From: Mucilaginibacter pankratovii
Lineage (GTDB): Bacteria; Bacteroidota; Bacteroidia; Sphingobacteriales; Sphingobacteriaceae
NCBI RefSeq assembly: GCF_014773265.1
Contig: NZ_JACWMY010000006.1
Span: 310,001 to 374,000, forward strand
Length of the DNA stretch: 64,000 bases
Reading direction: 5' to 3'
Shown here: positions 55,263-63,276 of the stretch, piece by piece
Layout: each line of letters starts with the position of its first letter
Position numbering within the stretch: the first letter of the stretch is position 1
Notes under the pieces: model-generated
The model's database searches: none
The model's input: only the letters and a program-made list of their open reading frames with translations
Told to the model about the DNA's origin: nothing
Program-made: the position numbers and the translations under genes

Positions 55263-56006
55263 TTAAAAAGCGGCATTTAAAATAGCCAGCACCACAAACA
55301 CTCCTATCACCACAAGGCCGATAGTACCGATGGGCTTGTTTGTTTTCTTTGTTATTTCACTTTTTGGGGTGCCGTTTATTTTACCCACTATCTCCTGCAT
55401 GGCGGTTTGCGTGTATTCGGCCTTATTTATCATTTTTTTCATATCATCGCTAAGCATATTGTTTTTTAACGCCAGCGCCGAGAGTTGTTTTTTATAGGAA
55501 GTTTCGCTTTTGGTTTCGCGATTATAGCTGCCTGATACGGCAGGGTAATACAGCTTAAAAATCAGCTCTGCAGGGGTTTTATCTATGGCATCACTGGTAT
55601 AAAACCTGCTTTTAATATCATCGGTGTAGACGTAAAGAGTTGCATTTTTTCCGGTTTGCAGGACTTCTAAAAATACGGTATCAATTTTAAAAGTGGTATC
55701 GCGCCCGCTGTTTAGCCGGTGCTCATTGGTCTCATCAAGGCTGATGCTTACCACATGGCGCTCGTATTGTTCCAGCCCGGTAAACGCAAATGAGCGTACC
55801 TGGCTGATGGGAAGTTTTTGCACCTCGCCAACTCCGGTTTGTTTAAATTTAACTACACTGGGGTTGCGGTCCAGCCCGCTATGGTCTATATAGCCTCTCA
55901 GCGTATCGCCTTTTTGTGTAATGGCGTAAGCATCTTTATAGCTTTGGGCAAATGATGTTGAAGAAATAAAAAGGAAAAGCAGGGAGAGTGCGTAGAGATA
56001 TCTCAT
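55263..56006 (-). CDS. Secreted paralogue with the shared domain and a C-terminal membrane helix
   Basis: From ATG 56006 the protein has 247 residues with a signal peptide ending near STSFAQ (the earlier in-frame start at 56048 is rejected). The shared domain SYKDAYAITQKGDTLRGYIDH...GRDTTFKIDTVFLEVLQTGKNATLYVY is followed by MQEIVGKINGTPK. A hydrophobic helix then occurs at the very C-terminus (IGTIGLVVIGVFVVLAILNAAF). It is therefore probably tail-anchored from the outside. It is the first gene of the paralogous trio and is preceded by a small gap to the FMN reductase gene. Confidence 0.75.
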   Translation of the reverse strand: MRYLYALSLLFLFISSTSFAQSYKDAYAITQKGDTLRGYIDHSGLDRNPSVVKFKQTGVGEVQKLPISQVRSFAFTGLEQYERHVVSISLDETNEHRLNSGRDTTFKIDTVFLEVLQTGKNATLYVYTDDIKSRFYTSDAIDKTPAELIFKLYYPAVSGSYNRETKSETSYKKQLSALALKNNMLSDDMKKMINKAEYTQTAMQEIVGKINGTPKSEITKKTNKPIGTIGLVVIGVFVVLAILNAAF

Positions 56007-56100
56007 TCTTGAGTTTAGGTTTATAATTGGTGGCAACAATATACACAAATTGTATAAACCAAAAAAACTTATTATCAGCGCTAAGAAGGGCGTGCTGCTG

Positions 56101-56622
56101 TCAGAATTTGATAAACTTATCTATTTGTTCGTCGGTAAATTTGAGGGTATCTGCAAGAAACAAATTACCATCGGCATCAAGCTCCTGTTTAATGGCCGCG
56201 ATATGGATCTTTAGCGGCAATACATGCAGGTGCACGTAATTGCAGATGCCGGTAAAATGATCGATGCCGCGGATGTTGCCATACTTGCCTGACGACAGGC
56301 CCACCAGCGCCGCCTTTTTTTCGTAAAAGCTATCCGGGAAATCGCAGCAATCTATAAAAACTTTTAGTACGCCGGGGAAACTGCCGTTATACTCGGGTAT
56401 TACAAATAAGAATTTATCGGTAGCGGTAACCATCTGCTGTATCTTTTCAAATTCGGGGCTGCGCTTACCGTACAGGTCGGTCTCTATTAAATTTGGAGGC
56501 AGATCCGTAAGCGAAAATAAATTCGATTGCTGCCCTTTTTCGGCTAATCGTTTTTGATAGTATTTGGCTAATTTAAATGTGGAGCTATTTGGGCGGTTGG
56601 TACCTGATATGATAGTGAGCAT
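56101..56622 (-). CDS. NAD(P)H-dependent FMN reductase-like flavoprotein
   Basis: This 173-residue protein has a flavodoxin-like fold. It opens with MLTIISGTNRPNSSTFKLAKYYQKRL, where the phosphate-binding loop of FMN sits. VIPEYNGSFPGVLKVFIDCCD and ALVGLSSGKYGNIRGIDHF are typical of NADPH-dependent FMN reductases. It probably reduces FMN, quinones or azo compounds. It lies on the reverse strand just upstream of the paralogous trio (95 bases) and could share their transcript. Confidence 0.85.
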   Translation of the reverse strand: MLTIISGTNRPNSSTFKLAKYYQKRLAEKGQQSNLFSLTDLPPNLIETDLYGKRSPEFEKIQQMVTATDKFLFVIPEYNGSFPGVLKVFIDCCDFPDSFYEKKAALVGLSSGKYGNIRGIDHFTGICNYVHLHVLPLKIHIAAIKQELDADGNLFLADTLKFTDEQIDKFIKF

Positions 56623-56932
56623 GCAGTTAATTTTGAATGAGCGAAGGAGTGAATTTTGAATGAATGTGTTAGTGAGTTAATGAATGAAGAAAAGAGAGTG
56701 TTATCGCGTGATAGCGAAATCACTCATTCACTCCTTCGCTCATTCACTAATTTCCTCCTCAACATTCACTCATTCGACCTTAAATTTGTTTGTAAGTTGG
56801 CAAATGCTGTGGATTTCTGAATTATTTTAATGCGTATCTTTATCGCGGATAAAAAACATTGCAAACATAAAAATTTCTGCACTTGTTTTTCGTTTCAAAT
56901 AAACCGCTTAATTTAATTTTTGAATATATATA
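56623..56932. other. Divergent region upstream of parA
   Basis: These 310 bases between the FMN reductase and parA hold the GAATGAG dyad (56634-56777). I see no strong consensus promoter for parA and no full parS site here. Confidence 0.5.
56634..56777. repeat. Intergenic dyad of GAATGAG/CTCATTC words
   Basis: A 21-base arm at 56634-56654 (TGAATGAGCGAAGGAGTGAA plus T) has a perfect complement at 56726-56746. Further imperfect TGAATGAATG and ATTCACTCATTCG copies flank it. The word family matches the tamB/tsaD dyad. Confidence 0.85.
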
Positions 56933-57736
56933 ATGGGTAAAATTATAGCTTTAGCCAATCAAAAAGGTGGCGTCGGGAAAACTACATCATCTATCAACCT
57001 GGCCGCAAGTTTGGCAGTATTGGATTTTAAAACCCTGCTGCTTGATGCCGACCCGCAGGCAAATTCCACATCGGGCATCGGCTTCGATCCGCGTAATATC
57101 AAAAATAGCATCTACGAATGTATCATCAATGATATCGACCCGCATGAGGCTATCCAAAAAACCGAAACACCAAACCTCGACCTGCTGCCTGCACATATCG
57201 ACCTGGTAGGTGCCGAAATAGAAATGATAAACCTTACCAACCGCGAGTATAAAATGAAAGCGGTGTTGGAAAGCATCCGTAACGAATACGATTTTATTAT
57301 TATCGATTGCTCGCCGTCATTAGGTTTAATAACCATCAACGCGCTTACCGCTGCCGATTCGGTGATCATCCCGGTACAATGCGAGTACTTCGCGCTGGAA
57401 GGTTTGGGTAAATTGCTTAACACTATTAAAATTGTACAAACCCGCCTAAATACCAACCTGGAAATAGAGGGGATATTGCTAACCATGTATGATGTACGCC
57501 TGCGCCTTTCTAACCAGGTGGTTGATGAGGTGAAAACGCATTTTGAAGACATGGTTTTTGATACCATTATACAGCGTAACACCCGCTTAAGCGAGGCGCC
57601 AAGCTTTGGTATATCGGTAATTATGCACGATGCAAACTGTAAGGGTGCGGTTAATTACCTTAACCTTGCCCGCGAGATCCTTCGTAAGAACGGGCTGGTG
57701 AAGGATGAACAACTGGCAACTATCGAAACTGCTTAA
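56933..57736 (+). CDS. parA: Chromosome-partitioning ATPase ParA (Soj)
   Basis: This 267-residue deviant Walker ATPase starts MGKIIALANQKGGVGKTTSS, with the signature loop at about residues 11-19. DADPQANSTSGIG and IIIDCSPSLG, both family marks, are present. It works with ParB on parS to segregate the chromosome origin. The parB start is six bases downstream, so translation is coupled. Location next to parB, DUF5683, dapB and lepB is a conserved Bacteroidota arrangement. Confidence 0.95.
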   Translation: MGKIIALANQKGGVGKTTSSINLAASLAVLDFKTLLLDADPQANSTSGIGFDPRNIKNSIYECIINDIDPHEAIQKTETPNLDLLPAHIDLVGAEIEMINLTNREYKMKAVLESIRNEYDFIIIDCSPSLGLITINALTAADSVIIPVQCEYFALEGLGKLLNTIKIVQTRLNTNLEIEGILLTMYDVRLRLSNQVVDEVKTHFEDMVFDTIIQRNTRLSEAPSFGISVIMHDANCKGAVNYLNLAREILRKNGLVKDEQLATIETA

Positions 57737-57741
57737 GCTAT

Positions 57742-58653
57742 ATGAGTGCAGAGAAAAGAAATGCCCTTGGTAAGGGTTTAAGCGCGCTATTGAACGATTC
57801 GCCCAGCGTAAATCAAAATAAAACAACCATCCAGCAGGGCAGTTCGGTATCCGAAACTAACAGCCTTGGGTCTATCAGCGAAGTAAAGATAAGCGAGGTT
57901 GAGGTAAACCCTTTTCAGCCCCGTACCGAATTTGACGACCAGGCGCTGGCCGACCTGAGTGCATCTATCAAGCTACAAGGCCTTATACAGCCTATTACCG
58001 TTAGGCGCATCAATTCGCACAGCTACCAGCTGATATCGGGCGAGCGCAGGCTGCGTGCCAGTAAACTGGCGGGCCTTACGCAAATACCGGCATACATCCG
58101 CAGTGCAAACGACCAGCAAATGCTGGAGATGGCACTGATAGAGAACATCCAGCGCGAAGACCTTAACGCTATTGAGGTTGCCCTCAGCTTTCAGCGGATG
58201 ATAGACGAGTTGAAACTGAAGCAGGAAGAGCTGGGCGATCGTGTAAGCAAAAACCGCAGTACCGTTACCAATTACTTAAGGCTACTAAAGCTGCCGCCAT
58301 CTATACAGATCTCCTTGCGCGATGCTGAAATAAGCATGGGGCATGCCAAAGCATTACTGGCGATAGAAGACCCGGCTACGCAGCTATACATCCACCAGCA
58401 AATTATAAGGCAGGGCCTATCGGTACGTAAGGTAGAGGAATTGGTAAGGGATATGCAGCACGCCCCCAACAAACGCGAAGGCAAGCAGCCCGAAACGCTC
58501 ACTTTCCAGATGCAAAAGATCCAGGACGACCTTGCTTCCAAATTCAGCACAAGGGTTAAGCTAAAAGTTAATACCCAGGGCAATGGATCTATAGAAATAC
58601 CGTTCCTATCAGAAGATGATCTGGGCCGTATACTGGAAATGCTGGATTGGTAA
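57742..58653 (+). CDS. parB: Chromosome-partitioning protein ParB
   Basis: This 303-residue protein has the CTP-binding ParB domain, with NPFQPRTEFDDQALADLSASI (about residues 54-74), GERRLRASKLAG and ALIENIQREDLNAIEVA. The helix-turn-helix region is DRVSKNRSTVTNYLRLLKLP, and a C-terminal dimerisation segment follows. It binds parS and slides as a clamp. A parS site was not found in this window, so it must lie elsewhere. Confidence 0.95.
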   Translation: MSAEKRNALGKGLSALLNDSPSVNQNKTTIQQGSSVSETNSLGSISEVKISEVEVNPFQPRTEFDDQALADLSASIKLQGLIQPITVRRINSHSYQLISGERRLRASKLAGLTQIPAYIRSANDQQMLEMALIENIQREDLNAIEVALSFQRMIDELKLKQEELGDRVSKNRSTVTNYLRLLKLPPSIQISLRDAEISMGHAKALLAIEDPATQLYIHQQIIRQGLSVRKVEELVRDMQHAPNKREGKQPETLTFQMQKIQDDLASKFSTRVKLKVNTQGNGSIEIPFLSEDDLGRILEMLDW

Positions 58654-58656
58654 ATT

Positions 58657-59352
58657 ATGCTAAAGCAACTGTTTGTTATTCTACTTTTTTTGAGTTTTGC
58701 ATCGGTATGTGTAGCACAAAAGCCCGATACCCTTGCAAAAACTAAAGATACCACGGCAGTTGTTAAGCGCGATACCGTAGTACGCAGTTCTTTCGCCCCA
58801 AAAATAAAAAAAGAAAAAACGTACCATCCCGATAGTACACATATACCCAGCCTTGCCGTAAAACGATCGTTATTTGTACCGGGCTGGGGGCAGGTGTACA
58901 ACAAAAAGTACTGGAAAGTGCCGCTTATTTATGGCGGTTTAGGCTTGCTGGGTGCCGCGGTTATCTACAACCAGGGCTATTTTAAACAGTTTTTGGCGCT
59001 CGCACATATTAGCAAGACAGGACAAGTCCCGGTAGTCGGGGATAAGTATTACCCGGATTATGTAAAATACAAGGCCGAGTACGAGCTTTATAAAGGCTTT
59101 GGCTATCAAACACTGGCAGATGCATCTGACGGGTACCTGCGTAACCGCGACCTGAGCATTTTGGGTGTTTTAGCGGTTTGGGGTATACAGGCTGTAGATG
59201 CCTACATCGATGCCAAGTTCATCAGCTCTTACACGGTTGATAACGATCTTTCCATAAAAGTTACCCCGGGGCTTATCGGCCAGCCGGTGTATGCATCAAA
59301 TTTTAACAGTTCGTATATTCCGGGTATAAAAATTACCTTTACGCTTAAATAG
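58657..59352 (+). CDS. DUF5683 family exported membrane protein
   Basis: This 231-residue protein has a signal peptide (MLKQLFVILLFLSFASVCVAQ) and a basic, Lys-rich stretch. The domain SLFVPGWGQVYNKKYWKVPLIYGGLGLLGAAVIYN is typical of Bacteroidota DUF5683 proteins, with hydrophobic segments near residues 88-108 and 165-185. The function is unknown. It sits four bases after parB and before dapB in a conserved operon. The segment KTGQVPVVGDKYY may derive from a short CCCG-type palindrome in the DNA (59021-59043). Confidence 0.82.
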   Translation: MLKQLFVILLFLSFASVCVAQKPDTLAKTKDTTAVVKRDTVVRSSFAPKIKKEKTYHPDSTHIPSLAVKRSLFVPGWGQVYNKKYWKVPLIYGGLGLLGAAVIYNQGYFKQFLALAHISKTGQVPVVGDKYYPDYVKYKAEYELYKGFGYQTLADASDGYLRNRDLSILGVLAVWGIQAVDAYIDAKFISSYTVDNDLSIKVTPGLIGQPVYASNFNSSYIPGIKITFTLK

Positions 59353-59374
59353 TAAGCTGCAATAATTTATACGG

Positions 59375-60124
59375 ATGAAGATCGCATTATTAGGCTATGG
59401 TAAAATGGGCAAAATTATAGAAGGTATAGCCCTTAGCCGCCAACACGAAATCGTTTTAAAAATAGATAAGGACAATCAACACGACCTAACAGTAGAAAAC
59501 CTGCAAAAAGCCGATGTTGCCATAGAATTTAGTACCCCCGGTACCGTTTTAGATAACATAAGCACCTGCTTTAGTGCCGGCGTACCTGTTGTTGTTGGTA
59601 CCACGGGCTGGCATAATATGATGGCTTCGGTAAAGGCCAATTGCGAAGAAAGCGGTAGTACGCTTTTATATGCCACCAACTTTAGCGTAGGGGTGAACAT
59701 CTTCTTCCATGTAAATAAAATTTTAGCAAAGCTGATGAACAACTATCCGTACTACGAGGTGCAGGTAGAAGAGATCCATCACACGCAAAAACTCGATTCG
59801 CCGAGCGGAACAGCCATTACCATTGCCGAAGGGATATTGGATAACCTGGAAAGCAAAAAAGAATGGGTGAACTTATTAACCAACGCACCAACCGCAGAAG
59901 ACAACACGGTAACTGCCGACCAGCTGCTGATAGAAAGCCACCGCATTGAAAACGTGCCGGGGACCCACACCGTGATATACGATTCGGAAGTGGATAGCAT
60001 AGAGTTTAAGCACACCGCCCATAACCGTAACGGCTTTGCCTTAGGCGCGGTATTGGCTGCCGAATGGGTGCAGGATAAAAAAGGTTTCTACTCGGTAGAA
60101 GACATGTTTAATTTTAACGTTTAA
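59375..60124 (+). CDS. dapB: 4-Hydroxy-tetrahydrodipicolinate reductase
   Basis: This 249-residue enzyme reduces the dihydrodipicolinate precursor in lysine and diaminopimelate synthesis. The dinucleotide-binding start is ALLGYGKMGKIIEGIA (about residues 4-19), VVVGTTGWH is present, and the catalytic segment is EEIHHTQKLDSPSGTAITIAE. The N-terminal Rossmann part is short, as in other Bacteroidota. It lies in the parAB-lepB operon with a 22-base gap from DUF5683 and an 11-base gap to lepB. Confidence 0.94.
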   Translation: MKIALLGYGKMGKIIEGIALSRQHEIVLKIDKDNQHDLTVENLQKADVAIEFSTPGTVLDNISTCFSAGVPVVVGTTGWHNMMASVKANCEESGSTLLYATNFSVGVNIFFHVNKILAKLMNNYPYYEVQVEEIHHTQKLDSPSGTAITIAEGILDNLESKKEWVNLLTNAPTAEDNTVTADQLLIESHRIENVPGTHTVIYDSEVDSIEFKHTAHNRNGFALGAVLAAEWVQDKKGFYSVEDMFNFNV

Positions 60125-60135
60125 CAATACATATT

Positions 60136-61602
60136 GTGAATTTAGCAGGATTTTTTATTGCGTTTTTTTTACTCATTATACTGCCCTATATAGGCCTTTG
60201 GAAATTATTTGAGAAAGCAGGCGTTCCCGGGTGGAAGGCGATAATACCAATATACGATATATCTATAATGCTGAAATTGAGCGGCCGGCCAACTTGGTGG
60301 ATGCTGCTATTGTTGATACCGGGATTAAACTTTTTAGTTGCTATTGGTATCACTATCGATTTTGTTAAGTCGTACGGCAAATTAAGCCTTGGGCAGATAC
60401 TTGGCGGCGTAGTTTTGTCGTTTGTTTTCTTCCCCAAATGGGGTTTTGATAAAGAGACCACCTATTGGGGCCCATCTGCAAGCGCCGAGTTTAAAGAAAA
60501 GCATAAAAAGAAACTGGCAAAATCATCGGGCCGCGAGTGGACCGAAGCTATAATTTTTGCCGTTGTAGCAGCTACGCTTATCCGCACGCTGTTTATAGAG
60601 GCTTATACCATCCCCACGCCATCCATGGAGCGTTCGTTATTAGTAGGCGACTTCCTGTTTGTAAGCAAGGTGAACTACGGTGCACGCACGCCGATGACGC
60701 CCGTAGCCTTCCCGTTTGCGCATCACACCATGCCATTATTGGGCACTAAGGCATACTGGGATGGACTGGAATTGCCTTATTACCGCCTGCCGGGTTTAAG
60801 CGAAGTTAAAAAAGGCGATGTTGTGGTTTTTAACTACCCGATGGAAGCCGACGCACCGCTTAACCGACCTGTGGATAAGCGCGAGAATTATATTAAACGC
60901 TGCCAGGGTGCTCCCGGCGATACCATTGCATTGCTGCACGCCCAGGTATATGTTAATGGCAAAGCCATGCCAAACCCGCCGGGCTCACAATTGGATTATA
61001 TTATTGCAGACAACGGGACGCCCCTAAATCCGGATATTTTGGATGAGCTGAAGGTTTCTGATTATGAGGGCAACCCTAACCATACTATGACGAAGGAAGC
61101 GGCTGCCAAAATAAAAACCTATTCAAACATCAAATCTATCACCGCTAATATTAAACAACCCGGTGCTGCCGATCCGTTTAATCCGGTGTTCCCGGCTGCT
61201 ACGCCAAAGTATAAGCTCGACCCTAAGAACAGGGATTTTAATTGGAACGTAGATAACTTCGGCCCTATCATTATCCCTAAAAAAGGCTGGACAGTTAAAT
61301 TAGACAGCCTTACACTACCCGTTTACGGCCGCGCTATTGAAGTGTACGAAGGCAATAAACTGGAGATTGTTAATGGCGAGATCATGATAAATGGCCAGAA
61401 AACTACCAGCTATACTTTTAAAATGAATTATTACTGGATGATGGGCGATAACCGCCACGATTCGGCTGATTCGCGCTACTGGGGTTTTGTACCCGAAGAC
61501 CACATTGTAGGCAAGGCCCTGTTCATCTGGATGAGTTGGGACGAGAATGCGTCCTTCTTCAGCAAGATCCGCTGGAGCAGGTTGTTCAGAGGGATAGAAT
61601 AA
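60136..61602 (+). CDS. lepB: Signal peptidase I
   Basis: This 488-residue membrane protease removes signal peptides. It begins with GTG at 60136. The N-terminal part (about 1-110) has hydrophobic helices of the DUF5684 type seen in Bacteroidota LepB. The catalytic Ser is in IPTPSMERSLLVGDFLFV (about residues 156-174), the catalytic Lys is in YIKRCQGAPGDT, and GDNRHDSADSRYWG closes the active site. A large insertion between the Lys and the last box is normal in this phylum. A very strong terminator follows. Confidence 0.93.
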   Translation: MNLAGFFIAFFLLIILPYIGLWKLFEKAGVPGWKAIIPIYDISIMLKLSGRPTWWMLLLLIPGLNFLVAIGITIDFVKSYGKLSLGQILGGVVLSFVFFPKWGFDKETTYWGPSASAEFKEKHKKKLAKSSGREWTEAIIFAVVAATLIRTLFIEAYTIPTPSMERSLLVGDFLFVSKVNYGARTPMTPVAFPFAHHTMPLLGTKAYWDGLELPYYRLPGLSEVKKGDVVVFNYPMEADAPLNRPVDKRENYIKRCQGAPGDTIALLHAQVYVNGKAMPNPPGSQLDYIIADNGTPLNPDILDELKVSDYEGNPNHTMTKEAAAKIKTYSNIKSITANIKQPGAADPFNPVFPAATPKYKLDPKNRDFNWNVDNFGPIIIPKKGWTVKLDSLTLPVYGRAIEVYEGNKLEIVNGEIMINGQKTTSYTFKMNYYWMMGDNRHDSADSRYWGFVPEDHIVGKALFIWMSWDENASFFSKIRWSRLFRGIE

Positions 61603-61607
61603 GAATT

Positions 61608-61647
61608 TATAAAGAAGGGCTGCTCACACGAGCAGCCCTTCTTTATA
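61608..61647 (+). terminator. Strong terminator of the parA-lepB operon
   Basis: TATAAAGAAGGGCTGCTC (61608-61625) is the perfect complement of 61630-61647, an 18-bp stem with loop ACAC. Because the arms end in A/T, it can act on both strands. Confidence 0.85.
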
Positions 61648-61653
61648 TCCACG

Positions 61654-61688
61654 TCGTCCTTGCGAGCGATAGCGTGGCAATCATCGGT
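61654..61688 (+). repeat. Copy A of the TTGCGAGCGATAGCG repeat
   Basis: The 35-base unit starts TCGTCCTTGCGAGCGATAGC and ends GGCAATCATCGGT. It differs from copy B at one base. Confidence 0.85.
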
Positions 61689-61740
61689 AGGAAGATCGAC
61701 GAATATTGTTCAATGCCGATACCTGTGCGCGCTCACCACC

Positions 61741-61775
61741 TCGTCCTTGCGAGCGATAGCGCGGCAATCATCGGT
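61741..61775 (+). repeat. Copy B of the TTGCGAGCGATAGCG repeat
   Basis: It has 34 of 35 bases identical to copy A, in direct orientation 87 bases later. It is the left border of the GIY-YIG unit. Confidence 0.85.
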
Positions 61776-61832
61776 TAGCTGAGTAGCTTCATAAGGTCGC
61801 CAAATATTCATCTCGAATACTTATTTTGCATT

Positions 61833-62138
61833 ATGGTATTTCAACGGGGCGGCTGCGTTTACATAACAACTAACAAACAACATTCTGTTTTGTACGCTGG
61901 AGTTACCTCTGAGATGCTGGAACGTGCGTGGAAGCATAAAAACAAACACTATCCTGATAGTTTTTCGGCTAAATATAATTGCGATAAACTTGTTTATTAT
62001 TGTTTCTATTCCACTATTGAGGAAGCAATAGCCGCAGAGAAATCCATAAAGGCCGGCAATCGCCAAAAGAAGATAGCATTAATTAATGCAATGAATCCCA
62101 ACTGGGACGACCTATACGAGGGCTTACTAAACGAATAG
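61833..62138 (+). CDS. URI-type GIY-YIG endonuclease domain protein
   Basis: This 101-residue protein is a single GIY-YIG domain. The first motif is GGCVYITTN (residues 6-14), the second LYAGVTSEMLERAWKHKNK, with the catalytic Tyr, Arg and His/Lys positions kept. The metal-binding Glu is in EEAIAAEKSIK and the C-terminal NAMNPNWDDLY is characteristic of the short URI family. Such proteins cut DNA and occur in mobile elements and repair systems. The gene lies between copies B and C of a repeat in opposite orientation, which suggests that it moves with them. Confidence 0.88.
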   Translation: MVFQRGGCVYITTNKQHSVLYAGVTSEMLERAWKHKNKHYPDSFSAKYNCDKLVYYCFYSTIEEAIAAEKSIKAGNRQKKIALINAMNPNWDDLYEGLLNE

Positions 62139-62175
62139 TTTAATTAGCCTTTAAACAAATTCGCCGACCTGCTTG

Positions 62176-62208
62176 CCGATGATTGCCGCGCTATCGCTCG
62201 CAAGGACG
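62176..62208 (-). repeat. Copy C of the TTGCGAGCGATAGCG repeat, inverted
   Basis: The 33 bases CCGATGATTGCCGCGCTATC...AAGGACG are the exact reverse complement of copy B. It lies 37 bases after the GIY-YIG stop, so B and C bracket the gene as terminal inverted repeats. Confidence 0.85.
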
Positions 62209-62230
62209 TTAGGTGATGGGACGGTCATTA

Positions 62231-63193
62231 TTACTCCCCAATAAACTTCAACCCCACCTGCTTCCTTGCTTCATCTATCATCGCTATCATCCCGCGAGAC
62301 ATTTCGTGGGGTAGTATCGAGCTTTCCAGGTCACCGTTGCGGAGGAGCTCCACAAAGTGGGCCGTTTCATAATTTAGTCCGCCATCGGTAAAAGGCTCGC
62401 TGAGTTCTACGCTTCTGCCGTCGAGGTAATCAATAGTGGCTTTAGCCGGGTTCCACCAGTTTTTGTGGATGGTGATATGGCCCAGGGTGCCGCAGATGAG
62501 CGCATCGCCCTTGCCATGCAGGTCGAATCCGCAGTAAACCTGCGCATAGCCATGCTGGTGTTTGGTTTGGAAGATGCTGAACATGTCTATCCGCGTATCG
62601 TCGATATAACCCATGGCCTGTACTTCCTGCGTTGCGCCAAGCCAGCTGATGGCGAGATAGGCCTCGTAAATGCCAATACCCATCAGGCTGCCGCCTGCCA
62701 GTTCGTAACTAAAGTTGGGGTGGTCACGGTCGATATCGGCCACGGAAGACCCTGCACGCACATAGCCCACCCGACCGATGGGGTCTTTCTCAAGGTAATC
62801 CTGCAATTTGCGGTAAAGCGGAAAGAAAGGCGGCTTCATCCCCTCCATAAATAGGATCTTTTTCTCACGTGCTACGGCAAGCACCTGGTCAAGTTCAGTT
62901 AGGTTTAGGGTTGCCGGCTTTTCGCAAAGCACCGCTTTGCCGGCATTAAAAGCTTTAATGCAGTATTCGGCGTGGCTATTGGGAAGCGTAGCAATATAAA
63001 CGGCATCAATATCGCTTGCAAGCAATTCGTCAACACTGGTGCAGGCATTGCCGCCATATTGGGCCACAAAGGCATCCACCGTTTCTGCCCTGCGCGACCA
63101 TGACGCCGCCAGCACATTACCCGGCAGTGAATTTAATCCCAGCATAAAACGATGCGCAATGCGCCCGCAGCCAATAATGCCCCATTTGATCAT
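62231..63193 (-). CDS. Gfo/Idh/MocA-family oxidoreductase
   Basis: This 320-residue NAD(P)-dependent oxidoreductase opens with the Rossmann motif GIIGCGRIAHRF (about residues 5-16). It has YIATLPNSHAEYCIKAFNAGKAVLCEKP, where the Glu-Lys-Pro is the family catalytic lysine motif. The substrate is probably a sugar or cyclitol; dimeric dihydrodiol dehydrogenase-like members are also similar. Length and domain order are normal. A terminator of the following reverse-strand gene lies upstream of its start, so it probably has its own promoter. Confidence 0.88.
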   Translation of the reverse strand: MIKWGIIGCGRIAHRFMLGLNSLPGNVLAASWSRRAETVDAFVAQYGGNACTSVDELLASDIDAVYIATLPNSHAEYCIKAFNAGKAVLCEKPATLNLTELDQVLAVAREKKILFMEGMKPPFFPLYRKLQDYLEKDPIGRVGYVRAGSSVADIDRDHPNFSYELAGGSLMGIGIYEAYLAISWLGATQEVQAMGYIDDTRIDMFSIFQTKHQHGYAQVYCGFDLHGKGDALICGTLGHITIHKNWWNPAKATIDYLDGRSVELSEPFTDGGLNYETAHFVELLRNGDLESSILPHEMSRGMIAMIDEARKQVGLKFIGE

Positions 63194-63221
63194 AAGTCAA
63201 AATTAAAAATTCAAAATTAAA

Positions 63222-63254
63222 AAAGCCTTAGGCTGCTATACAACCTAAGGCTTT
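63222..63254 (-). terminator. Terminator of the gene at the right edge
   Basis: AAAGCCTTAGG (63222-63232) pairs perfectly with CCTAAGGCTTT (63244-63254); on the reverse strand TTTAATTTTGAATTTTTAAT follows. Confidence 0.8.
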
Positions 63255-63276
63255 CATTTATATAAATGCTAAAATA

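Noticed and set aside
61654..61775. Copies A and B as the start of a CRISPR array
   Set aside because: There are only two direct copies with an 87-base gap, no third spaced unit and no cas genes; the inverted copy C argues for a mobile palindromic repeat.
61536..61778. Forward frame over the end of lepB and repeat copies A and B
   Set aside because: It overlaps lepB in another frame, and its repeated peptide VLASDSVAIIG arises only from the DNA repeat.
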